Notes: a model not told the origin generated them from the sequence alone. A stretch of DNA of 64,000 bases from an uncultured Bacteroidales bacterium (GCA_905233625.1 CAJOFJ010000013.1:97725-161724); one strand, 5' to 3'; counted from the stretch's first letter, positions 26,701 to 34,251 are shown. Made by a program: numbers and translations.

Positions 26701-27255
26701 GGCACCAGCGTTACCGGCAGGACCCTGCGGACCTTGCGGGCCAGGAGTACCTTGGCGGAGCACCAAAGTCTGGGGCGTACCGCCGTCCTGAGAAATGTTA
26801 ATCACATAGCCTGTATCGGTAGGCATCACGACAAAAGCGGGAACATTGCCTGCTTTGGCAGCGTATAAGGCATACGGAACGCTCAACAGTTGCTGCACAC
26901 CAGTAATGCTGTAGTTACTGCCACCATTAGGGTCAATCTCCGATTTCAAGAAATAGGGGCCGTATGCCCAGTTGATTTCGTTGAAAGCTCCCGAGCCCGG
27001 AACATGATCGCCACTTCCCACTTCAATGGTCATCAAGCCATTAGCATTGGTGGTGACATTGTGGTTCTCCACATACACAGCTCCTCCGTATTCACTCCCC
27101 TGCAAAATCGAGATTCGAACAGAAACACTCTGGTTCACGACCAAGCTGTTGCCCGCATTGCGAACCACTGCCTGATAAGTCATTTTCTGCGGTGCCTGTG
27201 CCCATAACATTGACACAGCAAACACCAGCACAAAAAATAGTAAAAACTTTTTCAT
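20725..27255 (-). CDS. Giant collagen-like protein with five FISUMP domains
   Basis: A 2,176-residue secreted protein. The signal peptide MKKFLLFFVLVFAVSMLWAQ is followed by a conserved N-terminal domain (QKMTYQAVVRNAGN to about 160), a collagen-like region of Gly-X-Y runs (GPQGPQGPAG, NGQDG, NGTNG) mixed with a 'TVTITDATGPHSF' beta unit (about 169-735), an intermediate region, then five FISUMP domains starting near residues 945, 1220, 1455, 1672 and 1955. Each domain is preceded by a predicted coiled coil (for example LQQEMDNQVEELQNTIDSL), suggesting a trimeric stalk bearing lectin-like heads. The third domain is shorter and lacks the NNATGFSALP core. The last residues are SVRCVRD; no T9SS sorting domain or LPXTG-like anchor is present, so its surface attachment is unexplained. 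The upstream gene is a small T9SS cargo protein that may be a partner. Confidence 0.93.
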   Translation of the reverse strand: MKKFLLFFVLVFAVSMLWAQAPQKMTYQAVVRNAGNSLVVNQSVSVRISILQGSEYGGAVYVENHNVTTNANGLMTIEVGSGDHVPGSGAFNEINWAYGPYFLKSEIDPNGGSNYSITGVQQLLSVPYALYAAKAGNVPAFVVMPTDTGYVINISQDGGTPQTLVLRQGTPGPQGPQGPAGNAGADGQDGADGFSPVVTTAQTANGTTVTITDATGPHSFTILNGQDGQNGTDGQDGAPGFSPTVTATSTTDGTVVTITDATGPHSFTILNGQNGANGTNGQDGNDGFSPVVTTSQTATGTTVTITDATGPHSFTILNGTNGNNGQDGQNGRGIINIVGPVSNGLQDTYTIFYSDATTSTFTVTNGAAGANGTNGQDGVSPTVSTTDVDGGTQVTITDANGPHSFTIQNGQDGTNGTNGTNGQDGFSPIVTTTTAGDSTTVTITDANGPHSFVLHNGQNGVDGADGINGTNGTNGQDGFSPIVTTTSAGDSTTVTITDANGPHSFVLHNGQNGVDGANGINGTDGTNGQDGFSPIVTTTSAGDSTTVTITDASGPHSFVLHNGQNGVDGADGINGTNGTNGQDGVSPTVTTTAVEGGTQVTITDANGPQSFIVSNGAIGAQGETGAQGETGNGIASVAKTNTDGLVDTYTITYTDGTTTTFTVTNGAQGATGETGATGETGAQGETGNGIVSVAKTGTEGNVDTYTITYTDNTTSTFTITNGTNGQDGVSPTVSASASGSNVIITVVDGEGNHQYVIPTTSGEVTQLPANWTEENSSSPQYIMNKPTLATVATSGSYNDLSNKPSIPEVPTNVSAFTNDAGYLTSDSLSAETDPTVPAWAKEANKPAYDYSEIQNTPDLSGYLTSETDPTVNNATITVQKNGETVESFTANEGTNKTVNIEVPTKTSDLTNDAGFLTTDSLTDLTAQLGNQQEVIDNVVNNIFVCGVSKMKDIDGNEYNTVKIGDQCWMKENLRTSRYADGTDIPEGSDTSSTIAYRYTPTNNQNLPNWDDNSEAYGYWYNWTAVMNGESASDANPSGVQGVCPEGWHVPSSSEWDQLLDYVGNQSEYMCGGAPTNIAKALASTMGWWEMSNENDCSIVKNVNENNATGFSVLPVSFYRCTTDYGFQACFWSTTSFYSSSIYYYGFRKFNTYVQKTNGAKEYSGYSVRCVQNSLTLGSLLNDAGYLTADSIANLTDQIADQQEEIANLQQQVGWSNTIDCPATVQDYDGNTYNTVKIGNQCWMKENLRSTHYADGTVVSDTAYRHVQDSAIYDPTYGLAYSWTAIMNGSSSRTNVQGICPEGWHVPNAIEIQMFMQYVGSQSEYVCGGSSSNIAKALSSTTGWNNSAFECAPGNQPELNNVTGFSFQPAGYFSRDRNKYVQFGKVGFLWTTTGSFGVQSSYMYPTNNVEIAAESRSTIFDHVRCLRNNSMSDAMNEMGETIDELQQELADASFICGTTKVTDYDGNEYNTVKIGNQCWTKENLRTTHYTDGTEILAGTAASDTIPYRYAPNNDDSNVSTYGYLYNWAASMNGAASSVANPSGVQGICPEGWHVPSNAEWTQLKTNANYLTLFSAANAGRWQNTTTMYFDTRALYWSSTEMNTNGSYYSNIILSYQNGTSKSYGHSIRCVRDELSQIDNALNDLQQEMDNQVEELQNTIDSLHQEMENSMFVCGTSKIRDIDGNEYNTVKIGNQCWMKENLRTKHYADGEMINIVEDADPESEPYYAAPETYYDDTYVPTYGYLYNWFAVMHGASTSNANPSGVQGICPTGWHVPSDAEWDQLTNYVRSKSAYLCGGLSNNIGKALSETTGWTSSGNACAVGNAPENNNMTGFSARPAGWFNPSDYESLYFGEEALFWSCTENVSTAYPLRIRYDGTYGSIYQYDKANGYSVRCLRDNETSAMENILNNAQEEMQQNMLQLMQQMIHDSITPLRNQINQQQNTIDSLGIEVSLSTCGLITVSDIDGNEYHTVRIGKQCWMKENLRTEHYADGTPIALGTSASITDPYCYNPNNDAGNVLTYGYLYNWAAVMNGAASSNANPSGVQGICPNGWHVPSDAEWTQLIDYVGSQSQYVCGSSNNIAKALAATTGWNTDANTCTVGNTSSGNNNATGFSALPAGYSNGTPYGFGKNAFFWSTTKREDENYSAYNRVLSYNKSIVNRNNDFKNMGLSVRCVRD
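25490..26030 (-). repeat. 159-bp coding tandem repeat
   Basis: Within the collagen-like region, three nearly identical units of 159 bp (53 codons) each encode a FSPIVTTT-type beta unit, the NGPHSFVLHNGQNGVDG stretch and an NGTNGQDG run. Less similar units extend on both sides to about 25060 and 26750. Confidence 0.8.
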
Positions 27256-27317
27256 AGGGATATATTTTGATTATTGATTATTTTCTTAACCATTTTTCCA
27301 GACGCATTCGATGCGTC

Positions 27318-27339
27318 ACTACCCCGCCCTTCGGGCACC
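27318..27339 (+). repeat. Family A repeat, partial copy 2
   Basis: Contains ACTACC and the first hairpin (GCCCTTCGGGC), then diverges. It is preceded by a perfect palindrome GACGCAT-TCG-ATGCGTC at 27301-27317. Confidence 0.75.
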
Positions 27340-27400
27340 TGTTGAAAGCTGCACCTCCTTTCTCCTCATCAAGGTACGGCTTCGCCGTAATTCTTGCATC

Positions 27401-27441
27401 ACTACCCCGCCCTTCGGGCACCCCTTCTAACAGAAGGGGAA
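27401..27441 (+). repeat. Family A repeat, copy 3
   Basis: A full element (ACTACC, GCCCTTCGGGC, CCCCTTCT/AGAAGGGG) whose end directly abuts the stop codon of the T9SS gene; transcribed from that gene it would form a stem-loop right after translation ends. Confidence 0.85.
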
Positions 27442-27930
27442 TTAGAGGCTGTTCTTCACCACCTTGAAGGTTTTCAGCAATTGTTTCTGATTCACCACTC
27501 GTAATTGATACGTGGAGGCCGCATATCCGGAGAAATCGATCTCAGTATCCGCATCCGTGATGACCATTGTTTTCAAGAATTTGCCGCTCAAATCGAACAA
27601 CTGAAGCATCAAGCCTGTTGAAGGAATTTCGTAATCCCTTATGCTCAGCATCACCTTATCGGCCGTAGGATTAGGGTACACAATCGCCGTCAAATTGATA
27701 CCGGGATAGCTGTTGATACCCACCACCTGGATTTCGTAGGGTTGCTGCACACCTTCTATGATGTAGCGGCCCCCGCCATCCACTTTCTGGTCGGCGATCT
27801 GCCCCACCGTATAGGTGACAGTGCCACCATTGCCCGTGGCCGAGCCACCTGCAGGCACTACTGCGGACTGAGCGGACAACGACACTGTAATAATGCTGAC
27901 AATTGCCCATAAAAGTAATTCTTTTCTCAT
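27442..27930 (-). CDS. Small T9SS cargo protein with type A sorting domain
   Basis: A 162-residue exported protein. The signal peptide (MRKELLLWAIVSIITVSLSAQ) is followed by a short Gly-rich domain (VPAGGSATGNGGTVTYTVGQ, about 22-70) and then a T9SS type A C-terminal sorting domain from about 85: VYPNPTADKVMLSI, LQLFDLSGKFLKTM, YQLRVVNQKQLLKTFKVVK. The sorting domain is cleaved as the protein is attached to the outer membrane surface, leaving a mature part of only about 60 residues. The small domain recurs at the N-terminus of other Bacteroidota surface proteins. It is separated from the giant gene by 186 bp of repeats; a shared role on the surface is inferred from position only. Confidence 0.88.
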   Translation of the reverse strand: MRKELLLWAIVSIITVSLSAQSAVVPAGGSATGNGGTVTYTVGQIADQKVDGGGRYIIEGVQQPYEIQVVGINSYPGINLTAIVYPNPTADKVMLSIRDYEIPSTGLMLQLFDLSGKFLKTMVITDADTEIDFSGYAASTYQLRVVNQKQLLKTFKVVKNSL

Positions 27931-27977
27931 AACACTAATATTAAAATTAGACTTATAATTTTCAACAATTTAAAGTG

Positions 27978-27985
27978 CAAAAATA
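27978..27985 (-). promoter_or_regulatory. -7 box of the small T9SS gene
   Basis: The minus strand reads TATTTTTG, matching TAnnTTTG, about 48 bp upstream of the start. Confidence 0.6.
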
Positions 27986-28031
27986 CAAATTAATTTCGAT
28001 TGACAAGCTTTTTTTTATAAAAAAATAACAA

Positions 28032-28058
28032 TAGAAGACGGGGCGTGCCCCGTCTCTA
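28032..28058. repeat. Palindromic repeat, family B, copy 2
   Basis: TAGAAGACGGGGC-GT-GCCCCGTCTCTA, an almost perfect 12-bp inverted repeat related to the elements at 11297 and 56638. It lies next to the mscL terminator. Confidence 0.75.
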
Positions 28059-28062
28059 CAAC

Positions 28063-28096
28063 AAAAAAAAACGCCTGCAAAAACAGGCGTTTTTTT
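28063..28096 (-). terminator. Terminator of mscL
   Basis: ACGCCTG pairs with CAGGCGT around a short A-rich loop, flanked by A- and T-runs, 17 bp beyond the mscL stop codon. Confidence 0.88.
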
Positions 28097-28113
28097 CATT
28101 AATCTTCAACAGA

Positions 28114-28551
28114 TTATTTCTGCTTCAGCAGGTCTCTGATCTCGGTCAGCAGAATTTCTTCCTTGGTGGGTTCTGGTTCTGCGGGAGCGGCGGGAGCTTC
28201 TTCTTCGGCAGGTTTCTTCACCATATTGGAAGCTTTGTTGATCAACTTGATTACCAAGAAGATACAGAATGCCACAATCAAGAAATCCACTGTGGTCTGG
28301 ATGAAATTACCGTAATGTAAGGTAACAGCCTCTTTCACCACTTCTTCCCCTTCCATGACAGCGGGACGGAGGGTGACAGAAAGGGTTGTGAAATCAACAT
28401 TACCGATTAAAGCGCCAATCAATGGCATCAGAACGTCATTGACCAAAGAGGTAACGATTTTGCCGAACGCGCCACCGATGATCACACCGATAGCCATGTC
28501 CATGACATTGCCTTTCATGGCAAATTCCTTGAATTCTTTAAAAAAGCCCAT
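28114..28551 (-). CDS. mscL: Large-conductance mechanosensitive channel MscL
   Basis: A 145-residue inner-membrane channel that opens at high membrane tension to release solutes during osmotic downshock. The N-terminal amphipathic helix ([15 protein letters not shown]), TM1 with [31 protein letters not shown] and TM2 ([16 protein letters not shown]) are clear, and the cytoplasmic tail ends in a helix ([15 protein letters not shown]) typical of the pentameric bundle. An Ala/Glu/Pro-rich linker precedes that helix. It is monocistronic, with its own -7 box and terminator. Confidence 0.97.
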   Translation of the reverse strand: MGFFKEFKEFAMKGNVMDMAIGVIIGGAFGKIVTSLVNDVLMPLIGALIGNVDFTTLSVTLRPAVMEGEEVVKEAVTLHYGNFIQTTVDFLIVAFCIFLVIKLINKASNMVKKPAEEEAPAAPAEPEPTKEEILLTEIRDLLKQK

Positions 28552-28605
28552 AATTGTGATATTTAGTTAGTAGATAAATTGAATTGCTTATCAAATTTCT
28601 TTCGG

Positions 28606-28613
28606 CAAAAATA
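28606..28613 (-). promoter_or_regulatory. -7 box of mscL
   Basis: The minus strand reads TATTTTTG, matching TAnnTTTG, about 55 bp upstream of mscL and directly after the terminator of the ribosomal operon. Confidence 0.6.
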
Positions 28614-28650
28614 TAAAAAAAACTCTCTTGTTGTACACAAAGAGAGTTTT
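28613..28650 (-). terminator. Terminator of the ribosomal alpha operon
   Basis: AACTCTCTT (28621-28629) pairs with AAGAGAGTT (28640-28648); on the minus strand a T-run follows. It lies 31 bp beyond the rplQ stop. Confidence 0.85.
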
Positions 28651-28680
28651 ATTTTGAACAAAATCTCAAAAACCTTGCGA

Positions 28681-29163
28681 CTACTCAGCGGCGGGAGTCT
28701 CAACTGCTTCAGCAGCGGGAGCTTCAACCTCAGCCTTGGGAGCTGATTTCTTGCTACGTCTGGTTCTTGTAGTTTTCTTCTTGGTTTCGGTGGTGGTATA
28801 AGTTTCGTTATAGTCCACCAGTTCGATGATGCACATTTCGGCATTGTCACCTTTTCTGAAACCAGTCTTCAGAATGCGGGTGTAACCACCGGGGCGGTCG
28901 GCCACCTTCTGAGAAACTTCTCTGAAAAGTTCGGTGACAGCGAATTTGTTGTGCAGGGAAGCGAAAACCATACGTCTCGAGTGGGTCGTGTCGTTTTTGC
29001 TGCGCGTAATCAGCGGTTCCACAAACTTCTTCAACTCCTTAGCTTTGGCCAAAGTGGTATGGATGTGTTTATGCATGATCAGGGAGGTAGCCATATTGGA
29101 CAACATGGCAGCTCTGTGCGCGCTTGTTCTTCCTAAATGATTGATTCTTTTCGCGTGTCTCAT
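28681..29163 (-). CDS. rplQ: 50S ribosomal protein L17
   Basis: A 160-residue bL17. The core [36 protein letters not shown] stretch and [24 protein letters not shown] is standard. About 40 residues at the C-terminus are a low-complexity Lys-rich then Ala/Glu/Pro-rich tail, longer than the E. coli protein (127 residues) but usual in Bacteroidota. It is the last gene of the operon. Confidence 0.97.
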   Translation of the reverse strand: MRHAKRINHLGRTSAHRAAMLSNMATSLIMHKHIHTTLAKAKELKKFVEPLITRSKNDTTHSRRMVFASLHNKFAVTELFREVSQKVADRPGGYTRILKTGFRKGDNAEMCIIELVDYNETYTTTETKKKTTRTRRSKKSAPKAEVEAPAAEAVETPAAE

Positions 29164-29168
29164 GATTC

Positions 29169-30164
29169 TTAATCCTTATCTAATTTATACTTTGATACAT
29201 TCATTCCAAATTCCAGACCTTTCGACTTCACTAAATCTTCCAATTCAGCCAAAGATTTCTTACCGAAATTTCTGAATTTCAACAAATCGCTCTTGTGGAT
29301 GGCAACAAGGTCTCCCAAGGTCTCCAGCTCAGCGGTCTTCAAGCAGTTCAACGCACGCACGGACAAGTCCATATCCACCAGTTTGGATTTCAGGATCTGG
29401 CGGGTCAGCTTGGAAGCGTCGTCAAATTCCTCATTGGAAACGCTCAGTTCGGGAGAATCTACAGCAATCTTCTCGTCTGAGAACAGGGCGAAGTGCTGGA
29501 TCAAAATCTTGGCAGCCTCTTTCAGCGCTTCCTTCGGGTGGATAGAACCATCGGTGTCGATTTCGAACACCAATTTCTCGAAGTCGGTACGCTGTTCCAC
29601 ACGGTAATTCTCAACAGTGTATTTCACATTCTTGATAGGTGTGTGGATAGAGTCGATATTGATGATACCGATGCCTTCGTGCAGCGACTTGTTCTCCTCT
29701 GCGGGCACATAACCGCGGCCTTTGTCGATGGTGATTTCCATAGACAGCACCACTTCGGGTTCCATGCGGCAGATCAGCAAATCCGGATTCAACACCTGGA
29801 AATAGTTCAGGAAACGGTTCATATCGCCGGCAGTGAATTTGTCCTGTCCGGAAATAACGATCTTGGCAGTTTCCGAATTATTGTTCTCGATTTTGTTCTT
29901 GAAACGGATCTGCTTCAGGTTGAGGATGATGTCAGTTACATCCTCCATGATTCCCTGGATAGAGGAAAACTCCTGCACCACACCTTCGATTTTGACAGAA
30001 GTGATGGCATAGCCCTCGAGCGAGGAAATCAGCACGCGACGCAAGGCGTTTCCGATGGTCATGCCGTAACCCTGCTGGAGGGGACGGAACTCAAACTTGC
30101 CATGGAAATCGTCGGCCTCGATCATGATGACCTTGTCGGGCTTTTGAAACGTTAAAATTGCCAT
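29169..30164 (-). CDS. rpoA: RNA polymerase alpha subunit
   Basis: A 331-residue alpha subunit. The N-terminal domain carries the dimerisation and assembly stretches [21 protein letters not shown] ([18 protein letters not shown]) and the C-terminal domain has the helix-hairpin-helix [20 protein letters not shown] and [15 protein letters not shown] that bind UP elements and activators. It lies in the conserved rpsD-rpoA-rplQ order, 5 bp before rplQ. Confidence 0.98.
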   Translation of the reverse strand: MAILTFQKPDKVIMIEADDFHGKFEFRPLQQGYGMTIGNALRRVLISSLEGYAITSVKIEGVVQEFSSIQGIMEDVTDIILNLKQIRFKNKIENNNSETAKIVISGQDKFTAGDMNRFLNYFQVLNPDLLICRMEPEVVLSMEITIDKGRGYVPAEENKSLHEGIGIINIDSIHTPIKNVKYTVENYRVEQRTDFEKLVFEIDTDGSIHPKEALKEAAKILIQHFALFSDEKIAVDSPELSVSNEEFDDASKLTRQILKSKLVDMDLSVRALNCLKTAELETLGDLVAIHKSDLLKFRNFGKKSLAELEDLVKSKGLEFGMNVSKYKLDKD

Positions 30165-30202
30165 TTGTATTTTGTTTTGATTGTTATTTTTTCTATGTGG
30201 AA

Positions 30203-30221
30203 ATTGCGGCGGAGCCGCAAT
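30203..30221. repeat. Palindromic repeat, family C, copy 2
   Basis: ATTGCGGC-GGA-GCCGCAAT, a perfect 8-bp inverted repeat in the 86-bp gap between rpsD and rpoA, inside the ribosomal operon. It is related to 10200-10220. Confidence 0.65.
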
Positions 30222-30250
30222 GCCATTTTAATTCCCGGTTTTAACTACCA

Positions 30251-30856
30251 TTATTTGGAGTACAACTCAACGATAGCCTGCTCGTTGATGGTTTCGGGAA
30301 TTTCCTCTCTCTCGGGGTAGTTCATGAACTTACCGCTCATCATGTTGCCATCCCATTCCAGCCAAGAGAAGCTGTTGGTCTTGCCACTCAGTGAGTTGGT
30401 AATCACTTCGAGAGCTTTTGAACGTTCGCGAACTGCCACGATATCACCAGGCACCAACAGTGCGGAGGGGATGTTGCAAATCTGACCATTCAGCAGAATG
30501 TGTCTGTGGCTCACCAGCTGACGTGCGGCGGCTCTTGAAGGTGCGATACCCAAACGATATACCACGTTGTCGAGACGAGACTCGATGAGTTTCATCAAGT
30601 TCTGACCAGTGATACCTTTCTTGCGGGCAGCGGCGTGGAACAATTTTCTAAACTGACGTTCCAGAATACCGTAAGTATATTTAGCTTTCTGTTTTTCCTG
30701 AAGCTGCATACCGTACTCTGACAGTTTGGAACGTTTTCTGGACTGACCGTGCTGTCCGGGAGGATAATTCTTGTGTTCAAAATATTTGTCAGCTCCATAA
30801 ATGGGTTCATGGAACTTTCTTGCAATCTTGGTTTTAGGTCCTGTATATCTTGCCAT
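30251..30856 (-). CDS. rpsD: 30S ribosomal protein S4
   Basis: A 201-residue uS4, a primary 16S rRNA binder and translation-autoregulation protein in many bacteria. [21 protein letters not shown], the S4 RNA-binding motif [33 protein letters not shown] and the C-terminal [13 protein letters not shown] stretch identify it. The N-terminus lacks the zinc cysteines, as in other C- forms. Confidence 0.98.
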   Translation of the reverse strand: MARYTGPKTKIARKFHEPIYGADKYFEHKNYPPGQHGQSRKRSKLSEYGMQLQEKQKAKYTYGILERQFRKLFHAAARKKGITGQNLMKLIESRLDNVVYRLGIAPSRAAARQLVSHRHILLNGQICNIPSALLVPGDIVAVRERSKALEVITNSLSGKTNSFSWLEWDGNMMSGKFMNYPEREEIPETINEQAIVELYSK

Positions 30857-30897
30857 TTTCTTGCTATTTTAAGGTTCTTTATACTGATATTGATAAA

Positions 30898-31287
30898 TTA
30901 TACACGTCTGCGTTTGGGAGGACGGCAACCATTGTGCGGAAGCGGAGTCACGTCGGTGATCTCTTCCACCATGATACCGGCGGCGTGAATGGTTCTGATA
31001 GCGGATTCTCTACCACCACCAGGTCCTTTAACGAAAACCTTAACTTTTCTTAAGCCAAGATCATAGGCAACTTTGGCACAATCCTGGGCAGCCATCTGAG
31101 CTGCATAAGGAGTGTTTTTCTTGGAGCCTCTGAATCCCATTTTACCAGCGGAAGACCAGGAGATAACCTGACCGTCGCTGTTGGTAAGGGATACAATAAC
31201 ATTATTGAACGACGCATACACAAAGGCCTTGCCCATTGCATCAATTCTAACAACTTTTTTCTTTGTTGATTTGGTATTCTTTGCCAT
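30898..31287 (-). CDS. rpsK: 30S ribosomal protein S11
   Basis: A 129-residue uS11 of the 30S platform. [40 protein letters not shown] and the C-terminal [20 protein letters not shown] are characteristic. It sits between rpsM and rpsD as in the standard alpha operon. Confidence 0.98.
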   Translation of the reverse strand: MAKNTKSTKKKVVRIDAMGKAFVYASFNNVIVSLTNSDGQVISWSSAGKMGFRGSKKNTPYAAQMAAQDCAKVAYDLGLRKVKVFVKGPGGGRESAIRTIHAAGIMVEEITDVTPLPHNGCRPPKRRRV

Positions 31288-31313
31288 AATACTATTTCCT
31301 GATAATCAATTAA

Positions 31314-31688
31314 TTACTTAGTTGCTTTCTTCTTGTTTGCAACAGTTTTCTTACGACCCTTACGAGTACGTGCGTTGTTCTTGGTACTCTGTCCGCGTAA
31401 CGGTAAACCGATACGATGACGAATGCCTCTGTAGCATCCGATATCCATCAGACGCTTGATGTTCATCTGAACTTCCGAACGCAAAGCACCTTCTACCTTC
31501 ATCTCATTGATCATTCCACGGAGTGCTGCCAACTCATCATCATTCCATTCATTTACCTTCTTGTCATGGCTGATACCGGCTTTGTCCAAAATGGCGGCGG
31601 CAGTGCTGCGGCCAATACCATAGATGTAAGTCAAACCGATGACGCCTCTTTTGTTTTTCGGTAAATCAATACCTGCAATTCTTGCCAT
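31314..31688 (-). CDS. rpsM: 30S ribosomal protein S13
   Basis: A 124-residue uS13 of the 30S head. [37 protein letters not shown] and [20 protein letters not shown] are diagnostic. The tail is a Lys-rich extension that contacts 16S rRNA and P-site tRNA. Confidence 0.98.
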   Translation of the reverse strand: MARIAGIDLPKNKRGVIGLTYIYGIGRSTAAAILDKAGISHDKKVNEWNDDELAALRGMINEMKVEGALRSEVQMNIKRLMDIGCYRGIRHRIGLPLRGQSTKNNARTRKGRKKTVANKKKATK

Positions 31689-31720
31689 AGCTTAAAATCT
31701 ATTTTTAATGTTAATACTTA

Positions 31721-31813
31721 TTATCCTTGACGTTGTTTTTCTTTCGGGTTCTTTTTGTTGATAACATAGACCACGCCGTGTCTTCTTTTCTTTACTGAAG
31801 CTCTTACTTTCAT
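31721..31813 (-). CDS. rpmJ: 50S ribosomal protein L36, internally shortened
   Basis: A 30-codon gene in the expected place between infA and rpsM. It starts MKVRASVKKR and ends YVINKKNPKEKQRQG, both typical of bL36, but the usual protein has 37-38 residues. Compared with the Bacteroidota form that I recall, about eight residues containing the CKIV segment are absent between KKR and RHG, so no zinc-binding cysteine remains. The frame and both ends are intact, so it looks like a real in-frame deletion and not a sequencing frameshift. Confidence 0.9.
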   Translation of the reverse strand: MKVRASVKKRRHGVVYVINKKNPKEKQRQG

Positions 31814-31827
31814 CTCTATTTTTATTT

Positions 31828-32049
31828 TTATGATTTATGTCTGAATGTGATACGTCCTCTGGTCAAATCGTACGGAGAAACCTCCACCTGCACCTTGTCG
31901 CCGGGGAGAATCTTGATATAATGCAGCCGCATCTTGCCCGAAATGGTCGCGATGATCACATGTCCGTTTTCAAGCTGGACACGGAACATGGCGTTCCCTA
32001 AGGATTCGATGACGACACCGTCTAGTTCAATGGATGATTGTTTTGCCAT
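31828..32049 (-). CDS. infA: Translation initiation factor IF-1
   Basis: A 73-residue OB-fold protein that occupies the ribosomal A site during initiation. [59 protein letters not shown] are nearly invariant. The ATG at 32049 is chosen; an in-frame TTG at 32061 would add four residues but overlaps the map stop region and is not needed. Confidence 0.97.
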   Translation of the reverse strand: MAKQSSIELDGVVIESLGNAMFRVQLENGHVIIATISGKMRLHYIKILPGDKVQVEVSPYDLTRGRITFRHKS

Positions 32050-32061
32050 ATCTTGATTCAA

Positions 32062-32865
32062 TTATATTTTCTCTTCTGTCCCCAACACTTCCCCGATGTA
32101 TTTGTAGGTGGATAAAACTCTGGTGCCGTTTTTCGTGATGGCAATTTGGTGCTCGTAGTGGGCTGCCGGCTTATGGTCCATCGTGCGGATGGTCCATTCG
32201 TCGCGTTCGCAGTAAATCTTACGGGAACCCATGGTAATCATCGGTTCGATGCAAATCACCATGCCTTCGCGCAGGGTATCGCCCTTGCCAGGCTTACCGT
32301 AATTGCACACATCCGGTTTCTCGTGCATATTCCTGCCGATACCATGTCCGCATAACTCACGAACAACCCCGTAACCGAATGATTCGCAGTAGATCTGCAC
32401 CGCATGACCGATATCACCGGTGGTGTTTCCCTCCACTGCCGCGGCAATTCCCCGATAAAGAGACTCCTTGGTGCGGTCCATCAACAGTTTTTTTTCCTCC
32501 GACACCTCGCCCACCGCGAAGGTGTAAGCATAGTCGCCGTGAAAGCCGTTCAGGTAGGCACCGCAGTCCACCGAAACGATATCTCCTTCATTGAGTACCA
32601 TACCGTTTCTGGGAATGCCGTGAACCACCACATCATTCACCGAGATGCAGAGGGAGGCGGGATAACCATTGTAACCTTTGAAGGAAGGCACTCCGCCATT
32701 GTCCCTGATATAGGTCTCGCCGATTCTGTCCAAATAAGTCAGCGGGACTCCCGGTTTGATGTACTTTGCCACTTCGGCCAAAGTTTTTCCAACAAGCAAA
32801 GAACTTTTTTGTATTATTTCAATTTCCTCTTCGCTTTTCAAGCGAATCTTGTTAAACATATTCAT
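32062..32865 (-). CDS. map: Methionine aminopeptidase, type I
   Basis: A 267-residue metalloenzyme that removes the N-terminal Met from nascent proteins. The five metal ligands are visible: D100 and D111 (VSVDCGAYLNGFHGDYAYTF), H174 (CGHGIGRNMHE), E207 (ICIEPMI) and E238 (AHYEHQIAIT). It has the compact type Ia form without an N-terminal extension. Its start overlaps the secY stop by one base (TAATG arrangement), and infA follows about 12 bp after, so it is translationally coupled within the ribosomal operon. Confidence 0.98.
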   Translation of the reverse strand: MNMFNKIRLKSEEEIEIIQKSSLLVGKTLAEVAKYIKPGVPLTYLDRIGETYIRDNGGVPSFKGYNGYPASLCISVNDVVVHGIPRNGMVLNEGDIVSVDCGAYLNGFHGDYAYTFAVGEVSEEKKLLMDRTKESLYRGIAAAVEGNTTGDIGHAVQIYCESFGYGVVRELCGHGIGRNMHEKPDVCNYGKPGKGDTLREGMVICIEPMITMGSRKIYCERDEWTIRTMDHKPAAHYEHQIAITKNGTRVLSTYKYIGEVLGTEEKI

Positions 32866-34220
32866 TAGTAAGCACCGCCGCTATAGCGACCTTTGATTCT
32901 TCCGGATTTTGTCAAGCCGTCGTAATGTCTCATCAACAAATGGCTTTCGATTTGCTGAAGGGTATCCAGAACAACACCCACCATAATCAAGAGGGAGGTA
33001 CCGCCGAAGAACTGGGCAAACTGCTGGTTCACACCAAACAATCTTACGATAGCGGGCAGGATAGCCACGATAGCCAAGAAGATAGAGCCTGGCAACGTAA
33101 TCTTGGACATGATGTCTTCAATCAGCTGGGCAGTCTGTTTACCGGGTTTCGTACCGGGGATAAAGCCACCGTTTTTCTTCAAATCCTCGGCAATCTGCTG
33201 CGGATTGATGGTGATAGCGGTATAGAAATAAGTAAACAGGATAATCATCAGGAAGAACACAATATTGTATCCCCATCCGTTATAATCGATGAAGCTGTGC
33301 CAGAAACCACCGGTTGACTGTTCGGTTACAGAAACGAAAGTCAAAGGCAGGAACATGATGGCCTGGGCGAAGATGATAGGCATAACACCTGCAGCGTTCA
33401 CTTTCAGAGGCAGGAAGTTACGCACACCACCGTACTGCTTGTTGCCCACGATTCTCTTGGCATACTGTACCGGAACACGGCGAGTACCCTGGACGAGCAT
33501 GATACAGAAAGCGATAATCAGCATCATGATGATGAGCTCGATGATGAAGATAATAGGACCACCGTTCATGTCGCCGATACGGGAGCTGAACTCAGCTTTC
33601 AGGGCAAAAGGCAGACGAGCGATGATACCGATCATAATGATCATGGAAATACCGTTGCCGATACCGTTGTCGGTAATACGCTCACCCAGCCACATGATGA
33701 ACAGGGTTCCTGAAATCAGGAGGATGAAGGAGGTAACAGCGAACACAGACAGATGACCGATAATAGGGGTAAGCATAGCGGGTGAGATAGCTCCGCTGAA
33801 CTGGCCCTGAATATTGGCGATATAGGCGGGGCCTTGAATAGCCACCACTGCCACGGTCAGGTAACGGGTAATCTGGTTCAATTTCTTTCTTCCGCTTTCG
33901 CCTTCTTTCTGCAAGCGCTGGAAGTAAGGCACTGCCAGGGTCATCAGCTGGATGACGATGGAAGCGGAGATATAGGGCATGATACCCAAGGCGAAGATGG
34001 AAGCGTTGGAGAACGCACCACCGGAGAACAGGTCGAGCATACCGAGCAGACCTTCCTGTGCCGACTTGGTGAATGCCGAAAGCGCGCCTGGGTTGATACC
34101 CGGAAGCACCACATGAGCACCCAAACGATAGATCAGGATGATAAAGAGCGTGTAAAGGATTCTCTTTCTCAGATCCTCGATTCTAAAAATGTTTTTTATG
34201 GTCTCGATAAATTTTTTCAT
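32865..34220 (-). CDS. secY: Preprotein translocase subunit SecY
   Basis: A 451-residue polytopic inner-membrane protein with about ten hydrophobic helices, the protein-conducting channel of the Sec system. Landmarks are the N-terminal LRKRILYTLFIILIYRLGAH, the plug region GLLGMLDLFSGGAFSNASIFALGIMPYIS, the cytoplasmic loop RRVPVQYAKR and the late NGGFIPGTKPGKQTAQ. It lies between rplO and map as in other Bacteroidota. Confidence 0.98.
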   Translation of the reverse strand: MKKFIETIKNIFRIEDLRKRILYTLFIILIYRLGAHVVLPGINPGALSAFTKSAQEGLLGMLDLFSGGAFSNASIFALGIMPYISASIVIQLMTLAVPYFQRLQKEGESGRKKLNQITRYLTVAVVAIQGPAYIANIQGQFSGAISPAMLTPIIGHLSVFAVTSFILLISGTLFIMWLGERITDNGIGNGISMIIMIGIIARLPFALKAEFSSRIGDMNGGPIIFIIELIIMMLIIAFCIMLVQGTRRVPVQYAKRIVGNKQYGGVRNFLPLKVNAAGVMPIIFAQAIMFLPLTFVSVTEQSTGGFWHSFIDYNGWGYNIVFFLMIILFTYFYTAITINPQQIAEDLKKNGGFIPGTKPGKQTAQLIEDIMSKITLPGSIFLAIVAILPAIVRLFGVNQQFAQFFGGTSLLIMVGVVLDTLQQIESHLLMRHYDGLTKSGRIKGRYSGGAY

Positions 34221-34251
34221 GAGATATAAAATATGTATTATTTATTCTTGA

